Positions 1-6,290 of a stretch of DNA of 36,398 nt are shown here, piece after piece. The notes beneath the pieces are model-generated. The model saw only the letters and a list, made by a program, of their open reading frames with translations, made no database searches and was not told where the DNA came from. This stretch comes from Nitrososphaeraceae archaeon. Its GTDB lineage: Archaea; Thermoproteota; Nitrososphaeria; Nitrososphaerales; Nitrososphaeraceae. The stretch lies in assembly GCA_009377575.1 (NCBI GenBank), contig WHTU01000033.1:1-36398 (forward strand), read 5' to 3'. Both the position numbers and the translations under genes were made by a program. Position 1 is the stretch's first letter, and each line of letters begins with the position of its first letter.

Positions 1-689
1 TAGCAAGTATAGTATACGTTCAGGGAATTCACATAGACATTCCTATCATCTCAACGAAGTACAGAGGGTTTAAGGCTGTATATCCTATTAAGCTCCTGTA
101 TACCTCGAATATTCCTGTTATATTGGCATCAGCATTGTTAGCCAATGCGATTTTTATGGGCCAAATGTTGTGGGCCAATTATAATCCTCAGAATTCCAAT
201 CCACTATTCAATTCCTTAGCACAGTATGATCCTGAAAATCCTCAAAGCCCAACTGGAGGAATACTGTATTACATGACCCCTCCACGAAGCCTTGAAACTA
301 CGGCCCAAGACCCTGTCCGTGCTGGAGTTTATGTTATATTCCTCACGACCATAGTTACAATTTTTGGAAAACTATGGGTTGAACTTGGAGGTTTATCTCC
401 AAAGGCTGCTGCCAAGAATTTGCTTGATGCAGATGTGCAAGTACCAGGATTTAGGCGATCGGAATGGTCTGTTGAAACTCTTCTAAATCGATATATTCCA
501 TCAGTAACAATAATTGGTGGTGTAGTAATAGGTCTACTCGCTGCGACTTCTGATGTATTGAATGTTTTCGGGTCAGGAATAGGAATTCTTTTGATGGTAG
601 ATATCCTCGTCAATTACTATAATCTACTCGTAAGAGAGCAGGTCGACATCCACATGCCAAAATTAGCGGCCCTAATTGGAAGGAAGTAG
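1..689 (+). CDS. secY: Preprotein translocase subunit SecY, C-terminal part (5' end outside window)
   Basis: This is the C-terminal half of SecY, the channel-forming subunit of the Sec translocon in the cytoplasmic membrane. The frame is open from base 3 and begins ASIVYVQGIHIDIPI, so the gene starts before the window. About 228 residues are visible, including KLLYTSNIPVILASALLAN (the TM8-loop region typical of archaeal SecY), the FRRSEWSVETLLNRYIP stretch, and two late hydrophobic helices (SVTIIGGVVIGLLAATSDV and IGILLMVDILVNYY). An internal TTG at 123 is not the real start because homology continues upstream. The stop overlaps the possible start of an adenylate kinase remnant, the usual archaeal neighbour. 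Intact as far as it can be seen. Confidence 0.93.
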   Translation, partial: ASIVYVQGIHIDIPIISTKYRGFKAVYPIKLLYTSNIPVILASALLANAIFMGQMLWANYNPQNSNPLFNSLAQYDPENPQSPTGGILYYMTPPRSLETTAQDPVRAGVYVIFLTTIVTIFGKLWVELGGLSPKAAAKNLLDADVQVPGFRRSEWSVETLLNRYIPSVTIIGGVVIGLLAATSDVLNVFGSGIGILLMVDILVNYYNLLVREQVDIHMPKLAALIGRK

Positions 690-831
690 CAATTCCAGTT
701 TCTCCAGGGTGATCATCGTCGGTGTCCCAGGCGTAGGTAAAACGACGGTTATCTGTAAAGCCGTTGGGATATTAAGCAAACGAGGATTAACCGCTCAAGT
801 GATAGTATTCGGTTCGGTGATGTTGGATTAG
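676..831 (+). pseudogene. adkA: Archaeal adenylate kinase (AdkA type), N-terminal fragment
   Basis: A TTG at 676, overlapping the end of secY, opens a 51-codon frame reading ...VIIVGVPGVGKTTVICKAVG and later VIVFGSVMLD, then TAG. The Walker A loop GVPGVGKTT followed by the FGSVM motif matches the first quarter of archaeal adenylate kinase, normally about 190 residues and often encoded right after secY. The rest of the kinase (lid, remaining nucleotide-binding residues) is absent: an unrelated secreted-protein fragment follows within about 10 bases. I read it as a gene truncated by a rearrangement. Because adenylate kinase is normally needed, an intact copy elsewhere is expected. The start codon is uncertain (TTG 676 or GTG 709). 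Confidence 0.75.
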
Positions 832-835
832 TGAA

Positions 836-994
836 GGAGGATTGGCAAATGCACAGGAACAACAGGATCAGAGTCCTTCAAATAGCACGATCGATGATTT
901 TACACTTAACATAGATGTACTTGGTGTTAACAGTGGAACTAGAAATTCCACAATATCAATTACTGGTTCTGATGATGAATCATCAAATCCATAA
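836..994 (+). pseudogene. Fragment of a secreted Asn/Ser-rich protein
   Basis: The frame reads GGLANAQEQQDQSPSNSTI... and ends SGSDDESSNP-like before TAA at 992. ANA-QEQQ looks like the end of a signal peptide and its cleavage site, but no hydrophobic core precedes it; instead the truncated adk lies directly upstream. The mature part (about 48 residues) carries NST and NSG-type stretches like many thaumarchaeal exported proteins. It is probably the 3' part of an exported-protein gene joined to the adk breakpoint. No function can be assigned. Confidence 0.45.
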
Positions 995-1261
995 AAGACT
1001 CCCCTTCCAAAACCCCCCATTAAAAGATAATAATACTCGCTCCTCCATATTAATACAGCAGGAAAAACTTTCTGTATTAAACATTTAGAAAATAACTTGT
1101 GCGTCAAGACTTGGACGAAGAATCTGGTCTCTGTGTGCTAGACGAATCAGAATAGCAGACATCTGAATAAGAACGACCATCTGAAGAAAACGACTCAGAA
1201 GAAAGTAGCAATAACTAATCGATTTTTAGTTACCACTTAAGAAGGACAACTAACAGTTGCG
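995..1261. other. Gene-poor stretch with acidic coding remnants
   Basis: No intact gene. Between about 1110 and 1215 the plus strand has stop-interrupted Asp/Glu/Ser-rich runs (for example SEENDSEESSNN), suggesting the decayed tail of an acidic protein, perhaps linked to the secreted fragment just upstream. Nothing else is recognisable. Confidence 0.3.
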
Positions 1262-1370
1262 TATTTAAACAATAATAACCTACGTTATAATGCAGTAAGG
1301 TCAGTGTGTCCGAAACTGAATAATTTCACTAGGGATTCGTTGTTGATACCCTCCAATCCTCCTGTTTTCA
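1262..1370 (+). ncRNA. Candidate small RNA gene, copy 1 (with TATA box)
   Basis: A TATTTAAA box (1262-1269) is followed by a segment that recurs on the minus strand at about 27540-27634. Shared blocks are AAACTGAATAATTTCACT (1313-1330) and GTTGTTGATACCC (1339-1351) with nearly the same spacing. The second block sits in the loop of a possible hairpin whose arms differ between copies but still pair (GGATT/AATCC here, GTTGGT/ACCAAC in the other). There is no conserved reading frame. A transcribed structured RNA explains promoter, loop conservation and arm covariation; a short dispersed repeat is the alternative. Confidence 0.4.
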
Positions 1371-1524
1371 TAAATTTAAACTGTCATAACAAAACGCAGG
1401 CACGGAAAGAGGCAGTAGGCCAAGAATGAAAACTACTACGGAAAAGGACCTGACCTACTGCCTGTATTGCTCAACAGTTATTATTGACACTATTTTATAA
1501 AAAATATTCTTTCATAAAAATGTA

Positions 1525-1543
1525 AGCGGCAAACTCAGCCGCT
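1525..1543. terminator. Hairpin AGCGGC/GCCGCT after pseudogene
   Basis: A perfect 6-bp stem with a 7-nt loop lies immediately beyond the stop of the minus-strand pseudogene at 1543, followed in that direction by an AT-rich stretch. It may be a relic terminator; archaeal termination relies mainly on T-runs, so this is tentative. Confidence 0.3.
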
Positions 1544-1866
1544 CACATAGAGGGTGGGTTTGCATTCACATGCATACTCTTTGCTGCTAACTCTGCTTCG
1601 TTCTTGAATATTGGATCCTCAAGGGAATTTGCCTGATAACAAATTGTCGGAAAAAGAATTGCCTTTCCCATGGGGGTAAGAACTTTTCGAGTTGGGATAT
1701 CCATATTTACAAAAGTCCCGGCTAGGAACCAAATTTTTTCATGCTCCTGGCCAACGGAAGCATTTCTACCCGTTTTGTCTATGGCAGGATTTTCTTTTTT
1801 CGGCTTTGAGAGTAACCATTGCCACCAGATGGTGTTCCAATTCCCATAAGTTAACTTCAGAATACA
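1543..1866 (-). pseudogene. Remnant of a conserved exported protein (WWQW...LAGTF...GKAILFP family)
   Basis: A 107-codon frame without an in-frame ATG, GTG or TTG near its upstream end reads YGNWNTIWWQWLLSKPKK, then EKIWFLAGTFVNMDIPTRK and PMGKAILFPTICYQANS. This resembles a family of thaumarchaeal and bacterial hypothetical proteins with the pattern W..WWQW..S.P, VWFLAGTFGG and GKAILFPI.N.ECS. The upstream end is closed by TAG at 1867 where a signal peptide would be expected, and the protein stops soon after the LFP motif, so both ends look truncated. Function of the family is unknown to me. Confidence 0.5.
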
Positions 1867-1869
1867 CTA

Positions 1870-2181
1870 TTCTAGATCTAGTAATGTAATGAGTAATCAA
1901 AAACACATCAAATTTATGGATCTTGTACGACTAATGAGAGGTGAGAGAGCTTAACTTAACACGACCCACTATTCTAGATTACCTGCTAGCATCTGCCTGC
2001 AGATTCTGAGGGATTTGGCTACATCGATGTCCAACTGCTATATTAACGAACTATATTTTGGATGCAGGTCAGAACAAAACCTCATTTAACAACCATTCAA
2101 GTTGACTGCCTAAAGAATCGCTAACTATGTTCATCATGACATAAATAGGGAAAGAGGTTAGATGTTTATCAAGTACTCATA
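1870..2181. other. Intergenic region, no gene seen
   Basis: About 310 bases without a supported gene. A weak TATA-like sequence (CATAAATAGG, about 2143-2152) lies some 30 bases before the ATG of the membrane protein at 2182. Nothing else stands out. Confidence 0.3.
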
Positions 2182-2619
2182 ATGGACGAGAATCATGGAG
2201 GAGATAGTACCAACGATAACGATGTTGGTATCAATGAAAGTAATGATGAATTAGCATCAATTTCGGCTAGAAATAACATCTTAGCCCTTATGGATAGTTT
2301 TATTGAACAGATTTTCGAGATAAGGAAAACTCTGTTAGGAGTCTCGATTTCTGCATTAATACTTGCTCCAATTGCGATAGGTCTGTCTATATATTTGATA
2401 AGACATCCATCTTTCTTTGCAGTAATGGAAATTGAGAATGAATTTGGAACTGTTTTAGCCTTTTTACTTGGAGCCGTGATTAGTATATCTTCCATATGGC
2501 TTTTTGCAGGTATAAGACAGTATATGAAAATCGGCTCATGGAATAAGCGGTATAGAGAATTCAGAGCAGAGAAAGAACAAATGGATCGTAAGCTTGCATC
2601 TCAATATGAATTGGAATAG
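2182..2619 (+). CDS. Two-helix membrane protein with acidic N-terminus and coiled C-terminus
   Basis: The 145-residue protein begins with an acidic, Asn/Asp-rich tail (residues 1-30). A stretch containing IEQIFEIRKTLLGVSISALI leads into a first membrane helix (about 54-74). After a short loop (IRHPSFFAVMEIENEFG) comes a second helix (FLLGAVISISSIWLFAGI), then a charged cytoplasmic-type tail (KIGSWNKRYREFRAEKEQ) likely to be helical. I know no catalytic motif for it; similar small two-helix proteins are common in Nitrososphaeria. The gene stands alone and converges with the regulator at 2724. Hypothetical, but composition and clean boundaries make it a real gene. Confidence 0.7.
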   Translation: MDENHGGDSTNDNDVGINESNDELASISARNNILALMDSFIEQIFEIRKTLLGVSISALILAPIAIGLSIYLIRHPSFFAVMEIENEFGTVLAFLLGAVISISSIWLFAGIRQYMKIGSWNKRYREFRAEKEQMDRKLASQYELE

Positions 2620-2723
2620 CAGATTAAAGAAATAGAAATGTTTCAAAAAGTTCTCGTATTATCAACACTGGTATTCTTATATTAATGAAATTATCTATTT
2701 GATTTCATCATCAAGAACCCATT

Positions 2724-3035
2724 CTATTGCCAATCTTTTGTCAATCTTTTTCTAGGAAACATCTTTTCATATGGCTCCAGAACGCTATTACAAAATTCAG
2801 TCCCTTCAACTGTCAGTTTATATACCTTAACAGCTCTTTTACCCACAAGTTTTTCAATTCTGCTAATCAGATTCTTAGATTCCATATCATCAAATATAGA
2901 TTTGTGCTTCTTTAAGTTGAGTCCACAAAAACTAATTAACGCAGTCTGGTTCAATTCACCATACTCAGAAAGCTTCATGATGATATCTTTCACGATATAG
3001 ATCCTGTCTCTATATGACACCTTTGAGCCAGACAT
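2724..3035 (-). CDS. One-domain winged-helix transcriptional regulator (ArnR1-like)
   Basis: A 103-residue protein consisting almost entirely of a winged helix-turn-helix. Helix 1 is RDRIYIVKDIIMKLSEYG, the recognition unit lies in NQTALISFCGLNLKKHKSIF, and the wing and last helix in ISRIEKLVGKRAVKVYKLTVEG. The closing ...TVEGTEFCNSVLEPYEKMFP is characteristic of the many thaumarchaeal wHTH proteins annotated as ArnR1-like or PadR-like. It probably binds DNA as a dimer and acts in the cytoplasm. The ATG at 3035 gives the expected family length. Its target is unknown; it diverges from the cupredoxin gene at 3225, which makes that gene a candidate. Confidence 0.75.
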   Translation of the reverse strand: MSGSKVSYRDRIYIVKDIIMKLSEYGELNQTALISFCGLNLKKHKSIFDDMESKNLISRIEKLVGKRAVKVYKLTVEGTEFCNSVLEPYEKMFPRKRLTKDWQ

Positions 3036-3224
3036 TTCTTTTTATTATCACAACTTGTTTAATCTCAGTAATACCATGATAATGAGTCTTTATAAACCAA
3101 TTATCGGTCCAACTAAAAGTAATCACATTATTCAACTTACTTGGTTGATGGTTAACAATGTTAAGCTTTGCATATATATTGCTGTAGCCGAGTTTCAAAT
3201 ACGACAAAGAAGTATACACGAAAG

Positions 3225-3716
3225 ATGCAATATGCTAGAAGTAGTAGGGTATCTAAAAAATGGCTGGCAATTGGTATTGGAATCGCAGCTTTGGTCGTTA
3301 CGTTGGGGGTGTTTTTTGGCACTCGTTCGCTCATACCTGTTAATGGCGATTCACCCGTGTTACTTCCACCAGAGAATATTTTTATAAAAGCATCACATTC
3401 CATGGCTAAGGGCTATGAGTATATAAGTCAAGCTAGTGGAGCAGTTAAGGGAATGAGAGCAACCGGTGCTGGAGGCGCTCACATAGATCCAAAATATATC
3501 TTCAATGTGGGAAGTCTTCAATCATTCCATATAATAAATGAAGATTATGAAACACATTCAAAACATAACTTTAACATTGATGAATTCAATGTTCACACAA
3601 AAGATTTAGGTTACTTTGAAACTCAGACAATTGCTTTTCTTGCAGATAAAAAAGGTACTTATGAGTATTATTGTACCATACATCCAGAGATGAGAGGGAT
3701 CGTTGAGGTATTATAG
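3225..3716 (+). CDS. Membrane-anchored cupredoxin (type 1 copper protein)
   Basis: A 163-residue protein from the ATG at 3225; an upstream extension to 3168 would add Cys-rich residues unlike the family. Residues 1-30 form a signal anchor (RSSRVSKKWLA then hydrophobic IGIGIAALVVTLGVFFG). The soluble domain has the cupredoxin copper ligands: a first His in THSKHNFNIDEF and the C-terminal cluster YYCTIHPEMRG, giving Cys, His and Met. Such outward-facing blue copper proteins are thought to carry electrons in ammonia-oxidising archaea. A TATA-like CATATATAT at about 3171-3179 suggests a leader of about 25 nt. Divergent from the winged-helix regulator. Confidence 0.85.
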   Translation: MQYARSSRVSKKWLAIGIGIAALVVTLGVFFGTRSLIPVNGDSPVLLPPENIFIKASHSMAKGYEYISQASGAVKGMRATGAGGAHIDPKYIFNVGSLQSFHIINEDYETHSKHNFNIDEFNVHTKDLGYFETQTIAFLADKKGTYEYYCTIHPEMRGIVEVL

Positions 3717-3835
3717 TAACACGCTTTAGTGCATAATTAATTCTAATATCATATGTCATTAGCCTAATATTGATCAGTTAACTTGATTAGTAAATCTTTA
3801 AATGTATTATCCTATTCTGGAGAGTTGTACTAAGT

Positions 3836-4018
3836 TTGCCGACCGGTTGTAAGGGATTATGTAATTTCTATCAAACTAGAGGAGGAGGCAATCATTCTGT
3901 CTATCAAGCAGGATATAAGAGGTGTACTGAATGCGAAGTATATATGAAGTGTGTAGAAAATAGATGTCCTTGTTGTAGATGTGTGTTGAGAACCAAAAGG
4001 CGAAACTATGTAAGATAG
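3836..4018 (+). CDS. Cys-rich zinc-ribbon microprotein
   Basis: Sixty residues starting from a TTG: MPTGCKGLCNFYQT..., then GYKRCTECEVYMKC and NRCPCCRCVLRTKRR. Pairs CxxxC, CxxC and CPCC form at least one, probably two, zinc-binding sites with a basic tail suited to nucleic acid binding. I recognise the pattern P.GCKG.C..Y, GYKRC..CE.Y and CPCC...LRTKPRN as a microprotein family repeated many times in Nitrososphaeria genomes; its role is unknown. A TTTAAATG element about 25 bases upstream fits an archaeal promoter. Confidence 0.75.
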   Translation: MPTGCKGLCNFYQTRGGGNHSVYQAGYKRCTECEVYMKCVENRCPCCRCVLRTKRRNYVR

Positions 4019-4086
4019 TAAAAGTCACAAAATACTATAATTATTGACATTAATGATACATTAAATCATATTAGATCGGTTTGCCT

Positions 4087-4356
4087 TCAGCAGAAACCTT
4101 TCCTGGTTAAAAAATCCAGCATATTCCTTAATTGTACTATCTCTTTCTCTATTGTTATGAGATCCATGTCATTGGACGAGCGCTTTAGAAGTGTTAGACA
4201 AGCTTCTATTTCAAATTTAATTATTTCCTTTTTATCCAAACAAAGTCCGTGATATGAATCAACGAATGCATATGCGACCATCTTTCCATTCTTGTCCTTA
4301 CAACTGCATGTCCTTGCAGAGATCGGCATTGGTATTTCGGATTCAAATATATTCAT
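4087..4356 (-). CDS. Hypothetical 89-residue protein, second gene of a two-gene operon
   Basis: Starting at ATG 4356, one base after the stop of the zinc-ribbon gene upstream, the protein reads MNIFESEIPMPISARTCSCK... A longer frame reaching to 4455 would overlap that gene by about 100 bases and is unlikely. CSCKDKNGKMVAYAFVDSYH resembles a small beta-rich unit, followed by a helical C-terminal half (KEIIKFEIEACLTLLKRSSN and TIEKEIVQLRNMLDFL). I do not recognise the family. The one-base spacing says it is co-transcribed, and probably translationally coupled, with the gene at 4358. Confidence 0.55.
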   Translation of the reverse strand: MNIFESEIPMPISARTCSCKDKNGKMVAYAFVDSYHGLCLDKKEIIKFEIEACLTLLKRSSNDMDLITIEKEIVQLRNMLDFLTRKGFC

Positions 4357-4357
4357 A

Positions 4358-4630
4358 TTAGTAATATCGCTCCTTGTTCTTAATTTCCTGTAGATTCTGT
4401 AGATATACTGACATTCGTACCACACTGGTATTTTTGCACCGAGGGCATAGACCAAAACGCTCTTCTATATCTAACAGTGATGCACACCAGAAGCATGATT
4501 CACATAACAAAAAAGTAATGTTATTTTCATTGTTCAATAATTGCTTGAAACCATCATTACGATCTGACGATATACTATACTGTTGTAGAGATAGCGAATC
4601 GGAGTTTGAGCTGAAGTCGGAGTTCTTCAA
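4358..4630 (-). CDS. Zinc-ribbon protein of the CESCFWCAS / CPRC type
   Basis: A 90-residue protein with a Ser-rich variable N-terminus followed by ITFLLCESCFWCASLLD and LCPRCKNTSVVRMSV. The two pairs CxxC(FWC) and CPxC would hold one zinc ion. It is a paralogue of the protein at 25596, which has CNSCYWCASYFG and CPICNSHNTELMPI. The family is common in Nitrososphaeria and its function is unknown; small size and lack of other domains suggest a regulatory or nucleic-acid-binding role. First gene of an operon with the gene ending at 4087. Confidence 0.7.
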   Translation of the reverse strand: MKNSDFSSNSDSLSLQQYSISSDRNDGFKQLLNNENNITFLLCESCFWCASLLDIEERFGLCPRCKNTSVVRMSVYLQNLQEIKNKERYY

Positions 4631-4726
4631 ATCTGTTCATCATCCTATTTTTGGTAATTATGATTATATAACTATAGACTAACTATGTTATGTTTCGCGT
4701 TTATAGTTTGTACGTTATGAAATTAG

Positions 4727-5260
4727 CATTCGATCAATGCTAATACTGGTACTAATGCGGGGGTTTTCTTTGTCTCAAGTTCTGACAATGGTTCAACGTT
4801 TGGGAAAGTATCTAAATTAAACACAGATGAAAATGGTTTTGGTAAACCTCAAGTTGCAGCAGGATATGATAATACTGTTTACGTAATTTGGGGAGGGTCT
4901 AGTGACAATCAGGTGAATAGCATATATCTTGTGGAAAGCGACGATAACGGTAGAGTCTTTAGTGACATGAAGAAGATTGAAGAGACCGAACAGGGTAAAA
5001 TAAACAATCCGTGGTCGATGAAATTAACAGCGTGGCAGGACAGGCCTGGAACAGCAGCAGCAGAAAAAGAAGAAGTCTTATCAGCAATCAGTCTTGATGG
5101 TGGTGAGTCATTTGAGAGTGCTATAAATATTAGCAATAATGCAGATACTTCTGAATGCCCATCAATAGCTATGAATGGAGATAATGTCTACATAACATGG
5201 GAGGATCTTACTCCGGGCAATCACGAGGTTCTCTACAGGCAAGGACTATTATCTTTATAG
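4727..5260 (+). pseudogene. BNR / sialidase-like repeat protein fragment
   Basis: A continuous frame of 177 codons with no credible start reads GVFFVSSSDNGSTFGKVSKL, QVAAGYDNTVYVIWGG, then a second S-D-x-G-x-x-F repeat (VESDDNGRVFSDMKK), a third (AISLDGGESFESAINISNN) and VYITWEDLTPGNHEVLYR. These are Asp-box (BNR) repeats of exo-sialidase-like beta-propellers that thaumarchaea export. Full proteins are several hundred residues; both ends are missing here (TAG directly upstream, TAG after LLSL). A decayed internal piece of an exported propeller protein. Confidence 0.7.
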
Positions 5261-5273
5261 TTCTTGGGAGTAG

Positions 5274-5522
5274 CGCTGTTCAGTTAACGATAGAGCTATA
5301 GCTAGCAATGGCGTACTTTCTCACAATGGTTACAAATATGACTACAAGACAGAGTTGACAGACATCTTTGGAAGATCGGGAACTATATACTGGCTTAAAG
5401 AACTGCAACTAGATCCAATAGACAGGGTAATCATGGATACAACATTATCATCAATAGAAAATCTTAACACGCAAATTGCTATCGTATCCAAAGAGATATC
5501 AAGATACGCTTGGAAAGGATAA
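5274..5522 (+). pseudogene. IS110-family transposase fragment
   Basis: The frame reads SNGVLSHNGYKYDYK, then DIFGRSGTIYWLKELQLDPIDR and NTQIAIVSKEISRYAWKG before TAA. The FGRSG..WL..L.L.PIDR...D stretch followed by a helical IE.LN.QI..V..EI..YA segment is characteristic of the middle of IS110/IS116/IS902 transposases. The DEDD catalytic N-terminus and the C-terminal transposase domain are not visible, and I could not define element ends. A dead insertion-sequence remnant directly behind the BNR fragment. Confidence 0.7.
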
Positions 5523-5724
5523 GGCAAATTAATAGCATATCTTCTTTCATCTGAAAATGAGCGTAAATAATTCTTAAAAGATGTTTAGATGAGTGTAGAA
5601 TCTTGTTAAGTTAACATCCATGAAAATCTCTTCTGCAAGTCAAGTATCCTTAGCTGTCTTGCGACCATTAATACCATTATAATATGGCTCAAACTAAACC
5701 CTCTGACTAACTAACTCTATCTGG
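5523..5724. other. Intergenic, nothing recognised
   Basis: AT-rich sequence between two pseudogene fragments; no gene, promoter or convincing repeat was seen. Confidence 0.3.
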
Positions 5725-6095
5725 AAAAGAAAGAAGTTTGTGTTTTGAAAGGCAATTATGACCCATCTGGCTTAAGTATGGTTAGGAAACTCGAAAGCGA
5801 ATTGTCTGCTATAGGAGTCAGTTTTATTCATGTTGCTATACCAAAGTAACAGATTGAAGAATTTGGATTATAACATCTCAGGAATCCCGATCCTGAGATC
5901 GTGGCTAAATTAAGATAGGATTCCAATGCCAGGGATGTCAGATTGCAGATGAAGGTGACTATTCCAGATGGAGATTGATGAGTTAGATGCACTTAGTCCG
6001 GATGATTTGGGGGATCTTGTTCTGGATAATATTGACCAATTCTTTGACGAAGTGTTGAAACTGCCTGGACTTTTCTTACAGAACGGTTCAATAAC
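5725..6095 (+). pseudogene. Toprim-like protein remnant (GxYDPSG motif)
   Basis: Two adjacent frames together read KGNYDPSGLSMVRKLESEL, FIHVAIPK(stop)QIEEFGL(stop)HLRNPDPE and, after a frame change, MEIDELDALSPDDLGDLVLD followed by DQFFDEVLK. This matches a family of phage and archaeal Toprim-domain proteins with the pattern Y.GD.DPSG..M.R......, a QI..Y.L.P segment and .ELDALPPDEL..L. At least three in-frame stops and one frameshift are present, and the first acidic residue of the motif (GD) reads as GN. It is clearly dead. Confidence 0.6.
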
Positions 6096-6250
6096 TATAT
6101 CCTGATTAAGACAGTCGAATCAACAATGGTAACTTCATAGTAGATAAGGATTCAGAATCGGAGATCTCTTTTCTAATAGACCGATGAGGGAAAAATAGAT
6201 CCCTTTCCGCAAAAGTAAAAGAGATAGTATCGCCCTGTGTGAAGTCTGCA

Positions 6251-6275
6251 AACAAATGATATTTATCAATTTGTT
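6251..6275. terminator. Hairpin downstream of the STAND gene
   Basis: AACAAA-TGATA-TT-TATCA-A-TTTGTT can fold into an 11-bp stem with one bulge, 16 bases past the stop of the minus-strand gene at 6291. A possible 3' end signal, not certain because archaeal terminators are mainly T-runs. Confidence 0.35.
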
Positions 6276-6290
6276 CTGGAGCTACATAAA

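Noticed and set aside
832-911. Continuation of adk past the stop (VKEDWQMHRNN...)
   Set aside because: The resemblance to the kinase segment is weak, and the other frame (ANAQEQQDQ...) looks like a true exported-protein fragment.
3055-3387. 110-residue frame overlapping the cupredoxin start
   Set aside because: It overlaps the signal anchor coding region in another frame and shows no family pattern; the cupredoxin reading is clearly real.
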